64,000 nt of DNA. Origin: LMUY01 sp965276785 (GTDB taxonomy: Bacteria > Pseudomonadota > Alphaproteobacteria > Acetobacterales > Acetobacteraceae). Of this stretch, positions 44,973-53,859 are shown piece after piece; position 1 is the stretch's first letter; every line of letters starts with the position of its first letter. The position numbers were made by a program, and so were the translations under genes. The stretch spans positions 1-64,000 of the forward strand of contig OZ255629.1 of assembly GCA_965276785.1 (NCBI GenBank), given 5' to 3'. The notes beneath the pieces were generated by a model. It saw only the letters and a list, made by a program, of their open reading frames with translations. It made no database searches and was not told where the DNA came from.

Positions 44973-46467
44973 GGCAAGCGGCCCGCAATGCGGCTAGGGC
45001 CAACCCGAGCCCGCTGCCATCCCCGGGCACCGGCCCGTAGCTCATGCGGGCGAACACATCGCGCAGGCTGGGCCCTTGCCTCGGCGCGACCGCACTGGCA
45101 AAGGCGGCGTTGCTCAGCACCGGGGTGAGCGCGATGTCGTCGATGGCGGGCGAGCCCCAATCCCGCGCCAGCAAGCCGTCTTGCAGCAGGGCCAGGCTGC
45201 CCCGGCCCGCCCCGCCGCGGTTCAGCGCGGTGAACCAGCGCAGCAGATCGTCCAATACCCGCCCGGCGAGTCCGATCGCTCGCTGCGTGGCTTCGCTGCT
45301 CACCGGCGCGCTACCGTCCCCGGCCAGCAGGCGGCGAAACCACGCCTCGCGCCGGCAAGCACGCCAGCTCTCGCCGGCCAGTGCAGGACCGTAGGCCTGG
45401 CGCCAGGCCAGCGCCATCCGCAGCGTGGCGCCCACCTCGGCGCGCAGAATGGCGGGGCCGCCGGGTCCGTCATAGGGCAGGTCGTCCCACCCCACCGTGT
45501 CCGAGCCCGTGCCCGCCGCCACCGTTTGCGGGCCGCCTTCGGGCTGGGTGCGCAGGAAGTCGATGCAGGCCAGACCGGCCACCAATTCTGGAAGCAGCGG
45601 CGGGTTGGCCTGGCTGGAGCCGCCATCGGAATACACGCGCAACGGGATCAGCGGGTCATTGCCCACCAAGTACAGCCGGTCGAACACCCGCTCGGCACGG
45701 AACAGTTGCGCGTAGTATTCCAGCGCGCCGCGCGCCTGCATCATGAAGGCGGACGAGTCCGGACGGATGGTCGGCTCCGATCCCGTCGGTGGTGGCGGAA
45801 AGGCGAAGTAGGGCAGCAGCAGCGCGCCGCCGAGCTTGACCTGCCCCTCTAGGTTGCCGCGGCGGATTTCGTTGCGCAGCAGCCGCGCCACCGTGGGAAA
45901 CCCCGCCGCCCCGGTGCCGCCAAAGATGGAGGCGACGAGGAACACGCGCACCTCGCCGCCATGCCCGGCCGATTGCAGCGCCGCCAGCAAATCCCGCCAA
46001 ACCGGCGACTCGGGGGTGACGCCCTGCAGGGTGAGCGCTGCCCCCAAGGCCGGCCGCTGCCGAAAGCCTTCGTCGAGCAGCAGCCGCCGTTCCTCCTCGG
46101 TGAACAGCGCCTGCACCAATGCTTGTTCGGCCGGGGGTAGGGCCGGGTAGCCGATGGCGGTGGAGAGCGACGCCGCCGATCGCTCCTCCGGCGCCCAGGC
46201 CCAGCCCGCCGCCGGCTGGTCTAGCCGCATCCCGAGCAGCGGTGAGCGCCCCAAATCGGCCTCGCCCGCCGCCCGCAGCAAAGCGCGGAGCTGGGCATAG
46301 TCCGACAGCACCCGCATCGCCCGGGCGGAGTTGCCGTTGGAGCGGTCCTGGTCCAGCAGGCCGACCCAGGCGGCTTCCGGCCCCAAGCCGCAAAGCGCCA
46401 GGCGGATGAAGGCTTCCACGCTCTTGGCTCCGGTGCCGCCGATGCCGAGCACGAAATGGGTGGTCAA
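44950..46467 (-). CDS. Tubulin/FtsZ-like GTPase, Tubulin_2 type
   Basis: 505 residues. The N-terminal GIGGTGAKSVEAF (8-20) with GLLDQDRSNGN, and the inner FLVASIFGGTGAAGFPTVARLL (about 176-197), follow the pattern of the bacterial tubulin-like family that is distinct from FtsZ. FGGTGAAG would be the phosphate-binding tubulin signature. The second half (ARGALEYYAQLFRAERVFDRLYLVGN, PELVAGLACIDFL) is helical. No ATG fits the start; TTG at 46467 overlaps the upstream stop (ttga). It is expected to be cytosolic, possibly polymerising, and partnered with the actin-like gene product. Confidence 0.75.
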   Translation of the reverse strand: MTTHFVLGIGGTGAKSVEAFIRLALCGLGPEAAWVGLLDQDRSNGNSARAMRVLSDYAQLRALLRAAGEADLGRSPLLGMRLDQPAAGWAWAPEERSAASLSTAIGYPALPPAEQALVQALFTEEERRLLLDEGFRQRPALGAALTLQGVTPESPVWRDLLAALQSAGHGGEVRVFLVASIFGGTGAAGFPTVARLLRNEIRRGNLEGQVKLGGALLLPYFAFPPPPTGSEPTIRPDSSAFMMQARGALEYYAQLFRAERVFDRLYLVGNDPLIPLRVYSDGGSSQANPPLLPELVAGLACIDFLRTQPEGGPQTVAAGTGSDTVGWDDLPYDGPGGPAILRAEVGATLRMALAWRQAYGPALAGESWRACRREAWFRRLLAGDGSAPVSSEATQRAIGLAGRVLDDLLRWFTALNRGGAGRGSLALLQDGLLARDWGSPAIDDIALTPVLSNAAFASAVAPRQGPSLRDVFARMSYGPVPGDGSGLGLALAALRAACHDNWAEG

Positions 46468-46988
46468 TGCCGCGCCATCAGCAACGCCCCCAGCGGTACG
46501 GCCGGGCGCATCATCCGCTCCGTGCCGAGCAGGCTCAGCAGCCAGAACACCAGGCAGGCCGCCGCCGCCACCAGCGCCGCCAGCCGGTTGGCCGTCACCT
46601 CTTCCACCGAGTCCAAGCGGCCGAGCACGCGGTATTCGATCACCAGGTAGCTGGCGGCGGCCACCAGGATGGCGAGCCCGAGCCACAGCCAAAGACGCCA
46701 GCTTCGCCCCACTTGGCGCGGGCCGGTGGGCCGGGCTAGTTGCACGCCCAGCACCCAGGCGGCGAAGGCGGCCAGCGCCGCGCCGGCCCCGGTCGCAAGC
46801 GTGGCGCGCAAGGCCTGGCGCAGGTCGGGCACGTAGGCCGGGATCAGTTCGGGCAGTTTGTAGCTCGGCTTGAGCATGGCCTCGGCCAGGCTGGCGCCGT
46901 CGAGCAGCCCGGGCAGCAGCCAGGCCAGTGCCAGCAGGGCGCAGCCAGCCGCCAGCGCCATCGCAATCGGCATGGCCCGGTGCTTCAT
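46464..46988 (-). CDS. Four-helix membrane protein of the tubulin/actin operon
   Basis: 174 residues with hydrophobic helices near 5-28, 65-87, 98-118 and 134-155. A short extracytoplasmic loop contains KLPELIPAYVPDLRQ. No family recognised. It ends on the overlapping tga shared with the TTG start of the tubulin-like gene, and starts ten bases after the vWA gene. It may connect the cytosolic ATPase/GTPase pair with the exported vWA protein. Confidence 0.65.
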   Translation of the reverse strand: MKHRAMPIAMALAAGCALLALAWLLPGLLDGASLAEAMLKPSYKLPELIPAYVPDLRQALRATLATGAGAALAAFAAWVLGVQLARPTGPRQVGRSWRLWLWLGLAILVAAASYLVIEYRVLGRLDSVEEVTANRLAALVAAAACLVFWLLSLLGTERMMRPAVPLGALLMARH

Positions 46989-46998
46989 TAGATGGGCT

Positions 46999-48390
46999 TC
47001 ACCGTGGCGAGACCTGGAACGCCAGCAGCGCCGCGGCGACCGGGTGCGGCTTTAAGCCATCGCGGACGATGCCTTCAAGCATGCTGACGATCTCGCGCAG
47101 GTTGAGCGTGCGGAACATCCGTGGCCGGCTGCCGACATAGTCCTGCACCTCGCGTGCCTCAAGGTTCCATGCCCGCACCCAGGCGGTCTGTGCCGGTGCG
47201 TCCGACAACCCGGCCGTGTCCACCCGCGCCTGCAGCAAAAACAACAGACCTGGCGTGACCCGGCCCATCACCGCTCCGCCGACGCGCAGCACGGGGGCAC
47301 CGTCCACCTCTTGCGCCAACTGTGCGAGCGGCGGCAAGCTGTGGATATCGATCCAGTGGCCGCACACGGACGCGCCGGGCGGTTGCGCCCAGAGGTGGGT
47401 TGCGAGGGTGAATCGGTCTGGCAGCAGCGCCGGGCCTTGCGCCAAGGTCGCCAGGGACAACGTCGCCTCCGCCATCCCGGCCGCGCCAGGAAACCGTACG
47501 CCGGCTGCGTCGGCGCTCACCGGGCTGGCGAGGCCCGGCGCCGACTCCGCCTTGCCCGCCGGTCGCAGCGTGAGCGGCAACACGCCGGGCCGCAGCGGGT
47601 CATGCGTGAACAGCACGGCGTGTGACCGGGGCTCGCCATCGCTGGGTGGCGGCAAGGGCGCCAGCAACTCGGTGTTCAGCCGTCGCAGCAGCGCGGCGAG
47701 GACCGCTGGCGGCCCGCAGCCGATGATATAGAACGGCCGCTCGGTGGCGTCGCGGTAGGGTTTTACGCCGAGGATGTCATAGACAGTGCCGGAAAAGCCG
47801 GACCTGATGCCGATCAGGGCCACGCCGCGGCCGCTATCGAGCATCTGCGCCAAGGGCCGGCGGATCGCCGCCGCGCCGCCGAAGATTTCTTCACCGGTGA
47901 GGAACAGGTCCGTGATCAGCAGCCCAACCTGATCGGGCGGCAGCTCTGCCATGCGGCTCAGCGCGGTCTGGATGCGGCTGTCGGCGTCGGCGTAGAAGTG
48001 CGGGTCGGCCGCCCGGGCCAGGCCTGCCAATGGCAACGGCCGGATGGTAGTGCCGAACGCGAACAGCTCCACTTGGTCGGCTATGGCGCTGCCCAGTTCA
48101 GGCAGGCTAAGCACGATGTCGCGGAACGCCCGCGGCTCGCCGGCATGCGTGCCGGGACGGGGGCGGTCAACGAAGCCCGCCATGCTGCCCGACACGTCTA
48201 CGAACACGCTGACCACCGGGGCCCGAGGGCTCGCCGCCGCCGGTTCCGTGACCGAATCGGGCGCCCTCACGCCCGCAGGCAGGCAGGCGGCGGCGGCGGG
48301 CAGCCCGGCCGCCGACATCGCCGCTGCGATCGCGAGCCGGCCAAATCTGCGGCGCTGCAGGCGTGTCGTCGGGAGTGGGGCATGATACAC
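46999..48390 (-). CDS. Exported vWA-domain protein
   Basis: 463 residues. The N-terminus TRLQRRRFGRLAIAAAMSAAG...AAAAC looks like an export signal, either Tat-like or with a lipoprotein cysteine. The vWA metal site DVSGS (65-69) is intact, with a later LLITDLFLTGEEIFG segment as the MIDAS Asp region. A C-terminal beta-rich part follows. It would bind a ligand or partner in the periplasm in a Mg-dependent way. The start is a GTG at 48390. It is the first gene of the leftward four-gene operon. Confidence 0.72.
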   Translation of the reverse strand: MYHAPLPTTRLQRRRFGRLAIAAAMSAAGLPAAAACLPAGVRAPDSVTEPAAASPRAPVVSVFVDVSGSMAGFVDRPRPGTHAGEPRAFRDIVLSLPELGSAIADQVELFAFGTTIRPLPLAGLARAADPHFYADADSRIQTALSRMAELPPDQVGLLITDLFLTGEEIFGGAAAIRRPLAQMLDSGRGVALIGIRSGFSGTVYDILGVKPYRDATERPFYIIGCGPPAVLAALLRRLNTELLAPLPPPSDGEPRSHAVLFTHDPLRPGVLPLTLRPAGKAESAPGLASPVSADAAGVRFPGAAGMAEATLSLATLAQGPALLPDRFTLATHLWAQPPGASVCGHWIDIHSLPPLAQLAQEVDGAPVLRVGGAVMGRVTPGLLFLLQARVDTAGLSDAPAQTAWVRAWNLEAREVQDYVGSRPRMFRTLNLREIVSMLEGIVRDGLKPHPVAAALLAFQVSPR

Positions 48391-48452
48391 GCGCGAGCGT
48401 TACCACCCTCCACCACCTGTTCCAATATGGAGCGCTCCCCGAGGACTGGCCG
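48391..48452. promoter_or_regulatory. Short divergent control region
   Basis: The 62 bases between the vWA start (48390) and the likely start of the rightward gene (48453) must contain both translation signals, including gagg at 48441-48444 for the latter. No clear -35/-10 or palindrome is visible, so promoters may lie inside the genes. Confidence 0.35.
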
Positions 48453-49163
48453 ATGTACGAGTTCGTCGATGCGCATGGCGAGCGGGTGACCGTGCGCAGC
48501 GCGCGCACTTTGGGCGGCCTGCTGCAGTGCGGGGCGATTACCGCCGCCACCCCCTTCCGCCGAGCCGGCGCGGCCGCGTTCGGCCCGGCGGAAGACAACT
48601 CCGAGCTGCAGGAGATCGCCGTGCAAATCGGCGTGGCGCTCGGTGCGGCACGGGCGGTGCCGGACCCCCGCCCGCCTGTGCCGGCGACAGCAGAAGCCGC
48701 CGCCGTGCCAGCCAGCCAGCCGGAACAGCCACCGGCCCCGCCAGCAAGGGCGAGCGTGCCGCAGGTCGAGCGCCTCGTGCCGCGCGCCAGCCCGTGGAGC
48801 CGTGTTTCGCCCGCTCGGCGCCGCAGGACGGTCAGACCGTTTGCACGCTCCGTCGGGTTGGTCTTGCTGCATCTATGCGGGGCGGGCGTTCTGGGCGTGG
48901 TGGCGCGGGCGACGGCGGCCAATGCGTCGGCCAGCCGAGCCTGGGCCGAACTTGCCATGTTGGCGGTCACTGCGCTGTTCGCCCACTTCGCCGGCCAAAG
49001 CCTGGCCCGGCGCTGGCCCCGACCGAACGGTTGGGCGGTGAGCCTAGCGTCGGCGCTGTTCACGGGCGGTGCCTACGCGCTGAGCGGCAGTCCCGGCCTG
49101 ATTGTCGGCCTGGCCGCCGGCGTCATGCTATGGCGCAGTCTCAGCCAGCCCCGTCGATACTGA
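48453..49163 (+). CDS. Membrane protein with possible GYF-like N-terminus
   Basis: 236 residues. The first 40 residues (MYEFVDAHGERVTVRSARTLGGLLQCGAITAATPF) follow the strand-turn-helix pattern of bacterial GYF_2-type domains, with weak conservation. A long Pro/Ala linker (about 65-110) comes next, then about four hydrophobic helices (VGLVLLHLCGAGVLGVVA, AELAMLAVTALFAHFA, and two more). The start at 48453 is favoured by gagg eight bases upstream; the frame to 48363 would overlap the vWA start. It is divergent from the four-gene operon and likely part of the same system. Confidence 0.6.
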   Translation: MYEFVDAHGERVTVRSARTLGGLLQCGAITAATPFRRAGAAAFGPAEDNSELQEIAVQIGVALGAARAVPDPRPPVPATAEAAAVPASQPEQPPAPPARASVPQVERLVPRASPWSRVSPARRRRTVRPFARSVGLVLLHLCGAGVLGVVARATAANASASRAWAELAMLAVTALFAHFAGQSLARRWPRPNGWAVSLASALFTGGAYALSGSPGLIVGLAAGVMLWRSLSQPRRY

Positions 49164-49169
49164 AGCCGC

Positions 49170-49448
49170 TTACCCCGCGTCGGTCGCCATTTCCCCGGTT
49201 TGCTCCAGTGGCGAGATCGCGCGTTCCGCCGGGCTTTCAGCGGCCGGCTCCCGGGTCATCGCACGCACCACCAGTGGGTCGGCTTGGGTTCCGCCTTCCG
49301 CCAGATGCGCCTCCAAAGTCGCCAGCATGGTGGGAGTCCAAAATGCCTGCAGGTGATGGTTGATCCCAGCCGCGGCTTCCTCCACCGGATAGGAGCGGAA
49401 GAAGCTGGCGATCTGGTTCGCCATAGAGACGAGTTTTTCCGGGCGCAT
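49170..49448 (-). CDS. fdsD: Formate dehydrogenase delta subunit
   Basis: 92 residues. RPEKLVSMANQIASFFRSYP, EEAAAGINHHLQAFW and MLATLEAHL match FdsD, a small protein needed for active NAD-dependent formate dehydrogenase. Its start overlaps the fdsA stop (tgatg). fdsC, often found between fdsA and fdsD, is missing. Confidence 0.88.
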   Translation of the reverse strand: MRPEKLVSMANQIASFFRSYPVEEAAAGINHHLQAFWTPTMLATLEAHLAEGGTQADPLVVRAMTREPAAESPAERAISPLEQTGEMATDAG

Positions 49449-52288
49449 CAGTCGGCCGCGTCCAGTTCCGCGACCCGGGTGAGAGCCTCGTCCTCTTCAA
49501 AGAAGCGCGCTTGCCAGTCGGATACGCGGTTGGTCTTGCGCACCTGCACCGCGGTCACCTTGTACTCCGGGCAATTGGTCGCCCAATCGGTGAAATCGGT
49601 CGTGATCACGTTGGCGCCCGTCTTCGGGTGATGGAACGTTGTGTAAACCACACCCGGTTGCATCCGCTCGCTGATCCGCGCCCGCAGCGAAACGTCGCCG
49701 GAACGGCTGGCCAGGCAGACCAAATCACCATCCGTCACACCGCGGCTCTCGGCGTCGAACGGATGGATGTCCAGCATGTCCTCTTCGTGCCACTGGCTGT
49801 TGGCGGTGCGCCGGGTCTGCGCGCCGACATTGTATTGTGAGAGAATGCGCCCGGTGGTGAGGATCAGCGGGAACAACGCGCCGGTGCGCTCCTCGGTCGG
49901 AATATACTCGGTGATCATGAACCGGCCGAGACCGCGCACGAAGCGGTCGACATGCATGGTGGGCGTGCCAGAAGGCGCCGCCTCGTTGCAGGGCCACTGC
50001 ACCGAGCCCAGCTCGTCGAGCTTGGCATAGGAGACACCTGAGAAGGTCGGCGTCGTGCGCGCGATCTCGTCCATGATTTCGGCGGCGTGCTTGTACTCCA
50101 TCGGGAAGCCCAGCGCGTTGGAGAGCGCCATGGTGGCTTCCCAATCCGCCAGCCCGCCGAGCGGCGGCATGACCTTGCGAACCCGGCTGATGCGGCGTTC
50201 GGCGTTGGTGAACGTGCCGTCCTTTTCCAGGAACGACGAACCCGGCAGGAACACGTGGGCGTATTTGGCCGTCTCGTTCAGGAACAAGTCCTGGATCACC
50301 ACGCATTCCATCGCCCGCAGCCCCGCGGTCACATGCTGCGTGTCCGGGTCGGATTGCGCGATGTCCTCGCCCTGGATGTAAAGGCCCTTGAAGCTACCCT
50401 CCACCGCATCGTCCAGCATGTTGGGGATGCGGCGGCCCGGATCGGCGCTGAGCTGCACGCCCCACATCTCCTGATACACCTGCCGCACCTCCTCGCCGGA
50501 GACGTGGCGATAGCCAGGGAATTCGTGCGGGAAGGAGCCCATGTCGCACGAGCCCTGCACGTTGTTCTGGCCGCGCAGCGGATTCACGCCCGCCCCGGGC
50601 CGGCCGATATTGCCGGTGGCCATCGCCAGGTTCGCCATCGCCATCACGGTGGTGGAGCCCTGGCTGTGTTCGGTCACGCCCAATCCGTAGTAGATCGCGG
50701 CCGCCCCGCCGGTGGCGTAGAGCCGGGCGGCGGCGCGAATCGCCGCCGGGTCGCAGCCCGTGACGTTGGCAACCGCCTCGGGCGCGTTGCGCGGCTCGGC
50801 GATAAAGCGCGCCCAGATCTCGAACGCCTCCATGTCGCAGCGCTCGCGCACGTAGTCGGCGGCGACCAGCCCTTCCGTCACCACCACATGCGCCAGCGCG
50901 TTTACCAAGGCGACGTTGGTACCGGGCTGCAGCGGCAGATGGTGCTCTGCACGCACATGCGGGCTTTGCACCAAATCGATTTTGCGCGGGTCGGCCACGA
51001 TGAGCTTGGCGCCCTCCCGCAGCCGATGCTTCATGCGGGAGGCGAACACCGGGTGGCCGTCGGTGGGGTTGGCGCCGATCACCAGGATCACGTCGCTGTA
51101 AGCGACGGAGGCGAAATCCTGCGTGCCGGCGGAGGTGCCGAGCGTGGCCATCAGGCCGTAGCCGGTGGGCGAATGGCATACGCGGGCACAGGTATCGACG
51201 TTGTTGTTGCCGAACCCGGCGCGCACCAGCTTCTGCACTAGGTAGGTGTCTTCGTTGGTGCAGCGCGAGGAGGTTATGCCGCCAATGCTATCGCGGCCAT
51301 AGGTCGCCTGCAGCCGCTTGAACTCGGCGGCGGCGTGATCGATCGCCTGCTGCCAAGTCACCTCCCGCCAAGGGTCGGTGATCCTGGCGCGGATCATCGG
51401 CTTGGTGATGCGGTCCTTGTGCGTTGCATAGCCGAATGCAAAGCGGCCCTTGACGCAGGAGTGCCCCTCATTGGCCTTCCCGTCCTTGAACGGCACCATA
51501 CGGACCACCGTACTGCCCTGCATCTCGGCCTTGAACGAGCAGCCGACGCCGCAATAGGCGCATGTGGTCACCACCGAATGCTCCGGCTGGCCCATCTCGA
51601 TCACGCTTTTCTCGGTCAGCGTCGCGGTCGGGCAGGCCTGCACGCAAGCGCCACACGAGACGCATTCGCTGCCCATGAAGTCGGTCGGCCCCGCAGCGAT
51701 GCGGCTGTCGAAGCCGCGGCCATCGACGGTCAACGCGAAGGTGCCCTGGATCTCCTCGCAGGCCCGCACACAGCGGTTACAGACGATGCATTTAGAGCTG
51801 TCGAAGGTGAAATACGGGTTGCTCTCGTCCTTCGGCAGATCGAGGTGGTTCGCCCCCTCCATGCCGTAGCGCACCTCGCGCAGCCCGACCGCGCCGGCCA
51901 CGTCCTGCAACTCGCAATCGCCGTTGGCGGCACAGGTGAGGCAGTCCAGCGGGTGGTCGGAGATATAGAGCTCCATCACGCCGCGGCGCAGCTTGGCCAG
52001 GTTCGGGCTCTGCGTCGTCACCACCATGCCATCCTCGGCCGGGGTGGTGCAGGAGGCGGGGGTGCCGCGGCGGCCGGCAATCTCGACCAGGCACATGCGG
52101 CAGGAGCCGAACGGCTCCAGCGTATCGGTCGCGCACAGCTTGGGGACTTTGGTGCCCAGCGCCATCGCCGCCGCCATCACCGAGGTGCCGGCGGGGACGC
52201 TCACGCTCTGCCCGTCGATCACGACGCTCACCACCCGCTCGCTCACGCGGATCGGCGTGCCGTAATCCAATTCCTTCAGGACGCCCAT
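49448..52288 (-). CDS. fdsA: NAD-dependent formate dehydrogenase alpha subunit
   Basis: 946 residues, the catalytic molybdenum subunit that oxidises formate to CO2. The N-terminal [2Fe-2S] domain has CATDTLEPFGSCRMCLVE. A NuoG-like His-Cys cluster region follows (DHPLDCLTCAANGDCELQ). Two [4Fe-4S] motifs CIVCNRCVRACEE and CVSCGACVQACP come next, and then the CAYCGVGCSF cluster. The molybdopterin domain has the metal-ligand Cys in the NVDTCARVCHSPTG region and the C-terminal MopB domain. It belongs to an fdsGBAD operon. Confidence 0.95.
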   Translation of the reverse strand: MGVLKELDYGTPIRVSERVVSVVIDGQSVSVPAGTSVMAAAMALGTKVPKLCATDTLEPFGSCRMCLVEIAGRRGTPASCTTPAEDGMVVTTQSPNLAKLRRGVMELYISDHPLDCLTCAANGDCELQDVAGAVGLREVRYGMEGANHLDLPKDESNPYFTFDSSKCIVCNRCVRACEEIQGTFALTVDGRGFDSRIAAGPTDFMGSECVSCGACVQACPTATLTEKSVIEMGQPEHSVVTTCAYCGVGCSFKAEMQGSTVVRMVPFKDGKANEGHSCVKGRFAFGYATHKDRITKPMIRARITDPWREVTWQQAIDHAAAEFKRLQATYGRDSIGGITSSRCTNEDTYLVQKLVRAGFGNNNVDTCARVCHSPTGYGLMATLGTSAGTQDFASVAYSDVILVIGANPTDGHPVFASRMKHRLREGAKLIVADPRKIDLVQSPHVRAEHHLPLQPGTNVALVNALAHVVVTEGLVAADYVRERCDMEAFEIWARFIAEPRNAPEAVANVTGCDPAAIRAAARLYATGGAAAIYYGLGVTEHSQGSTTVMAMANLAMATGNIGRPGAGVNPLRGQNNVQGSCDMGSFPHEFPGYRHVSGEEVRQVYQEMWGVQLSADPGRRIPNMLDDAVEGSFKGLYIQGEDIAQSDPDTQHVTAGLRAMECVVIQDLFLNETAKYAHVFLPGSSFLEKDGTFTNAERRISRVRKVMPPLGGLADWEATMALSNALGFPMEYKHAAEIMDEIARTTPTFSGVSYAKLDELGSVQWPCNEAAPSGTPTMHVDRFVRGLGRFMITEYIPTEERTGALFPLILTTGRILSQYNVGAQTRRTANSQWHEEDMLDIHPFDAESRGVTDGDLVCLASRSGDVSLRARISERMQPGVVYTTFHHPKTGANVITTDFTDWATNCPEYKVTAVQVRKTNRVSDWQARFFEEDEALTRVAELDAAD

Positions 52289-52302
52289 CGGAGCCAGCTC
52301 CT

Positions 52303-53859
52303 TTATTCAGCGGCGACCGGCACAGCGGCCGGGCGCGCGAAGTCCTCGGGGAAATGCGTCAAGGCGGACATCACGGGAACGGGGGTCAACCCGCCCATGG
52401 CGCAGAGCGAGCCATCCGCCATAATGGTGCAGAGGTCCTGCAACAGGGCAGTCTGCTTCTCCCGCTGCTGCCCGGCGGCGATGCGGTCCACCACCTCCAT
52501 GCCGCGGGTCGCGCCGATGCGGCACGGAGTGCATTTGCCGCAGCTTTCGCCGGCGCAGAACTCGAAGGCGAAGCGCGCTTGCTGCAGCAAATCCACCGTG
52601 TCGTCGAACACCACGACGCCGCCGTGGCCGACCAGCCCCTTCACGGCGGCAAACGCTTCGTAGTCCAGCGGCGTGTCCAGCAAGCTGTCGGGGAAGTAAG
52701 CGCCAAGTGGCCCGCCCACCTGAACCGCACGGACTGGGCGTCCGGTGGCGGTGCCGCCGCCCCATTGCTCCACCATCGTGCGCAACGGCACGCCGAATGG
52801 CACTTCAATCAACCCGCCGCGCTTAACATTGCCCGCGAGTTGCACTGCCAAGGTGCCCAGTGACCGGCCAGTGCCATAGGTTGCGTAGGCCTCGCCTCCC
52901 TCGGCGAGGATGAACGGCACTGCCGCAAGTGAAAGCACGTTGTTCACCACCGTGGGGCGGCCGAACAGGCCCTCAATGGCCGGCAGCGGCGGCTTGGCGC
53001 GCACCATGCCGCGTTTGCCCTCAAGCGATTCCAGCAGCGAGGTTTCCTCGCCGCAGATATAGGCGCCTGCACCCAGCCGCACGTCCAAGCGGAAGGCGTG
53101 GCCCGACCCGGCGACGTCCTCCCCCAGATACCCCGCTCGCTCAGCGGCCTTGATGGCGCGTTGCATTACGTCGAACGCGTGCGGATACTCCGACCGGCAG
53201 TAGATGTAGCCTTGCGTGGCGCCCACCGCGACGCCGGCAATAGTCATGCCCTCGACCAGGCTGAGCGGGTCCCCCTCCATCAGCATGCGGTCGGCGAAGG
53301 TGCCGCTGTCGCCTTCGTCGGCGTTGCAGACCACGTAGCGCTGCTCCGCCGGGGCCAGCCGCACCGTGTTCCACTTGATGCCGGTGGGGAACCCCGCGCC
53401 ACCGCGCCCGCGCAGGCCGGAGCGCTTTACCTCGTCGACGACCATCTCGCCGCCGAGCTCGACCGCTCGCCGCAAGCCGGCGTAGCCGCCATTGGCGCAG
53501 TAATCCTCAACCGACACCGGGTCGATCACGCCGCAACGGGCGAAGGTCAGCCGCGACTGCCCGCGCATCCATTCCAACTGGTCCGGCGGTCCCACCCGCA
53601 AGCTGTGCTCGCCCCCGGTGAGCAGGCCCGCCGCCAGCAGCGCCGGCACATCGCTCGGGTTCACCGGGCCGTAGCCAATACGCCCCTCCGGCGTTTCCAC
53701 TTCCAGCAACGGCTCTAACCAGACCATGCCCCGGGTGCCGGTTCGAACGATCTCGACCGCAAACCCTCCCTTGGCCGCCTCAGCCTGCAGGGCGGCGGCA
53801 ACCCGGTTGGCGCCGAGCGCCAGCGCGGCCGCGTCCGCCGGGAGATAAACGCGCGTCAT
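52303..53859 (-). CDS. fdsB: Formate dehydrogenase beta subunit (NuoF-like)
   Basis: 518 residues. A thioredoxin-like N-terminal domain precedes the NuoF-type core. GLRGRGGAGFPTG binds FMN/NADH, GAYICGEETSLLESLEGKRG is typical, and CAGESCGKCTPCRIG holds the [4Fe-4S] cluster with a later Cys near SLCAMGG. It passes electrons from FdsA to NAD+. It overlaps fdsG by four bases. Confidence 0.95.
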   Translation of the reverse strand: MTRVYLPADAAALALGANRVAAALQAEAAKGGFAVEIVRTGTRGMVWLEPLLEVETPEGRIGYGPVNPSDVPALLAAGLLTGGEHSLRVGPPDQLEWMRGQSRLTFARCGVIDPVSVEDYCANGGYAGLRRAVELGGEMVVDEVKRSGLRGRGGAGFPTGIKWNTVRLAPAEQRYVVCNADEGDSGTFADRMLMEGDPLSLVEGMTIAGVAVGATQGYIYCRSEYPHAFDVMQRAIKAAERAGYLGEDVAGSGHAFRLDVRLGAGAYICGEETSLLESLEGKRGMVRAKPPLPAIEGLFGRPTVVNNVLSLAAVPFILAEGGEAYATYGTGRSLGTLAVQLAGNVKRGGLIEVPFGVPLRTMVEQWGGGTATGRPVRAVQVGGPLGAYFPDSLLDTPLDYEAFAAVKGLVGHGGVVVFDDTVDLLQQARFAFEFCAGESCGKCTPCRIGATRGMEVVDRIAAGQQREKQTALLQDLCTIMADGSLCAMGGLTPVPVMSALTHFPEDFARPAAVPVAAE

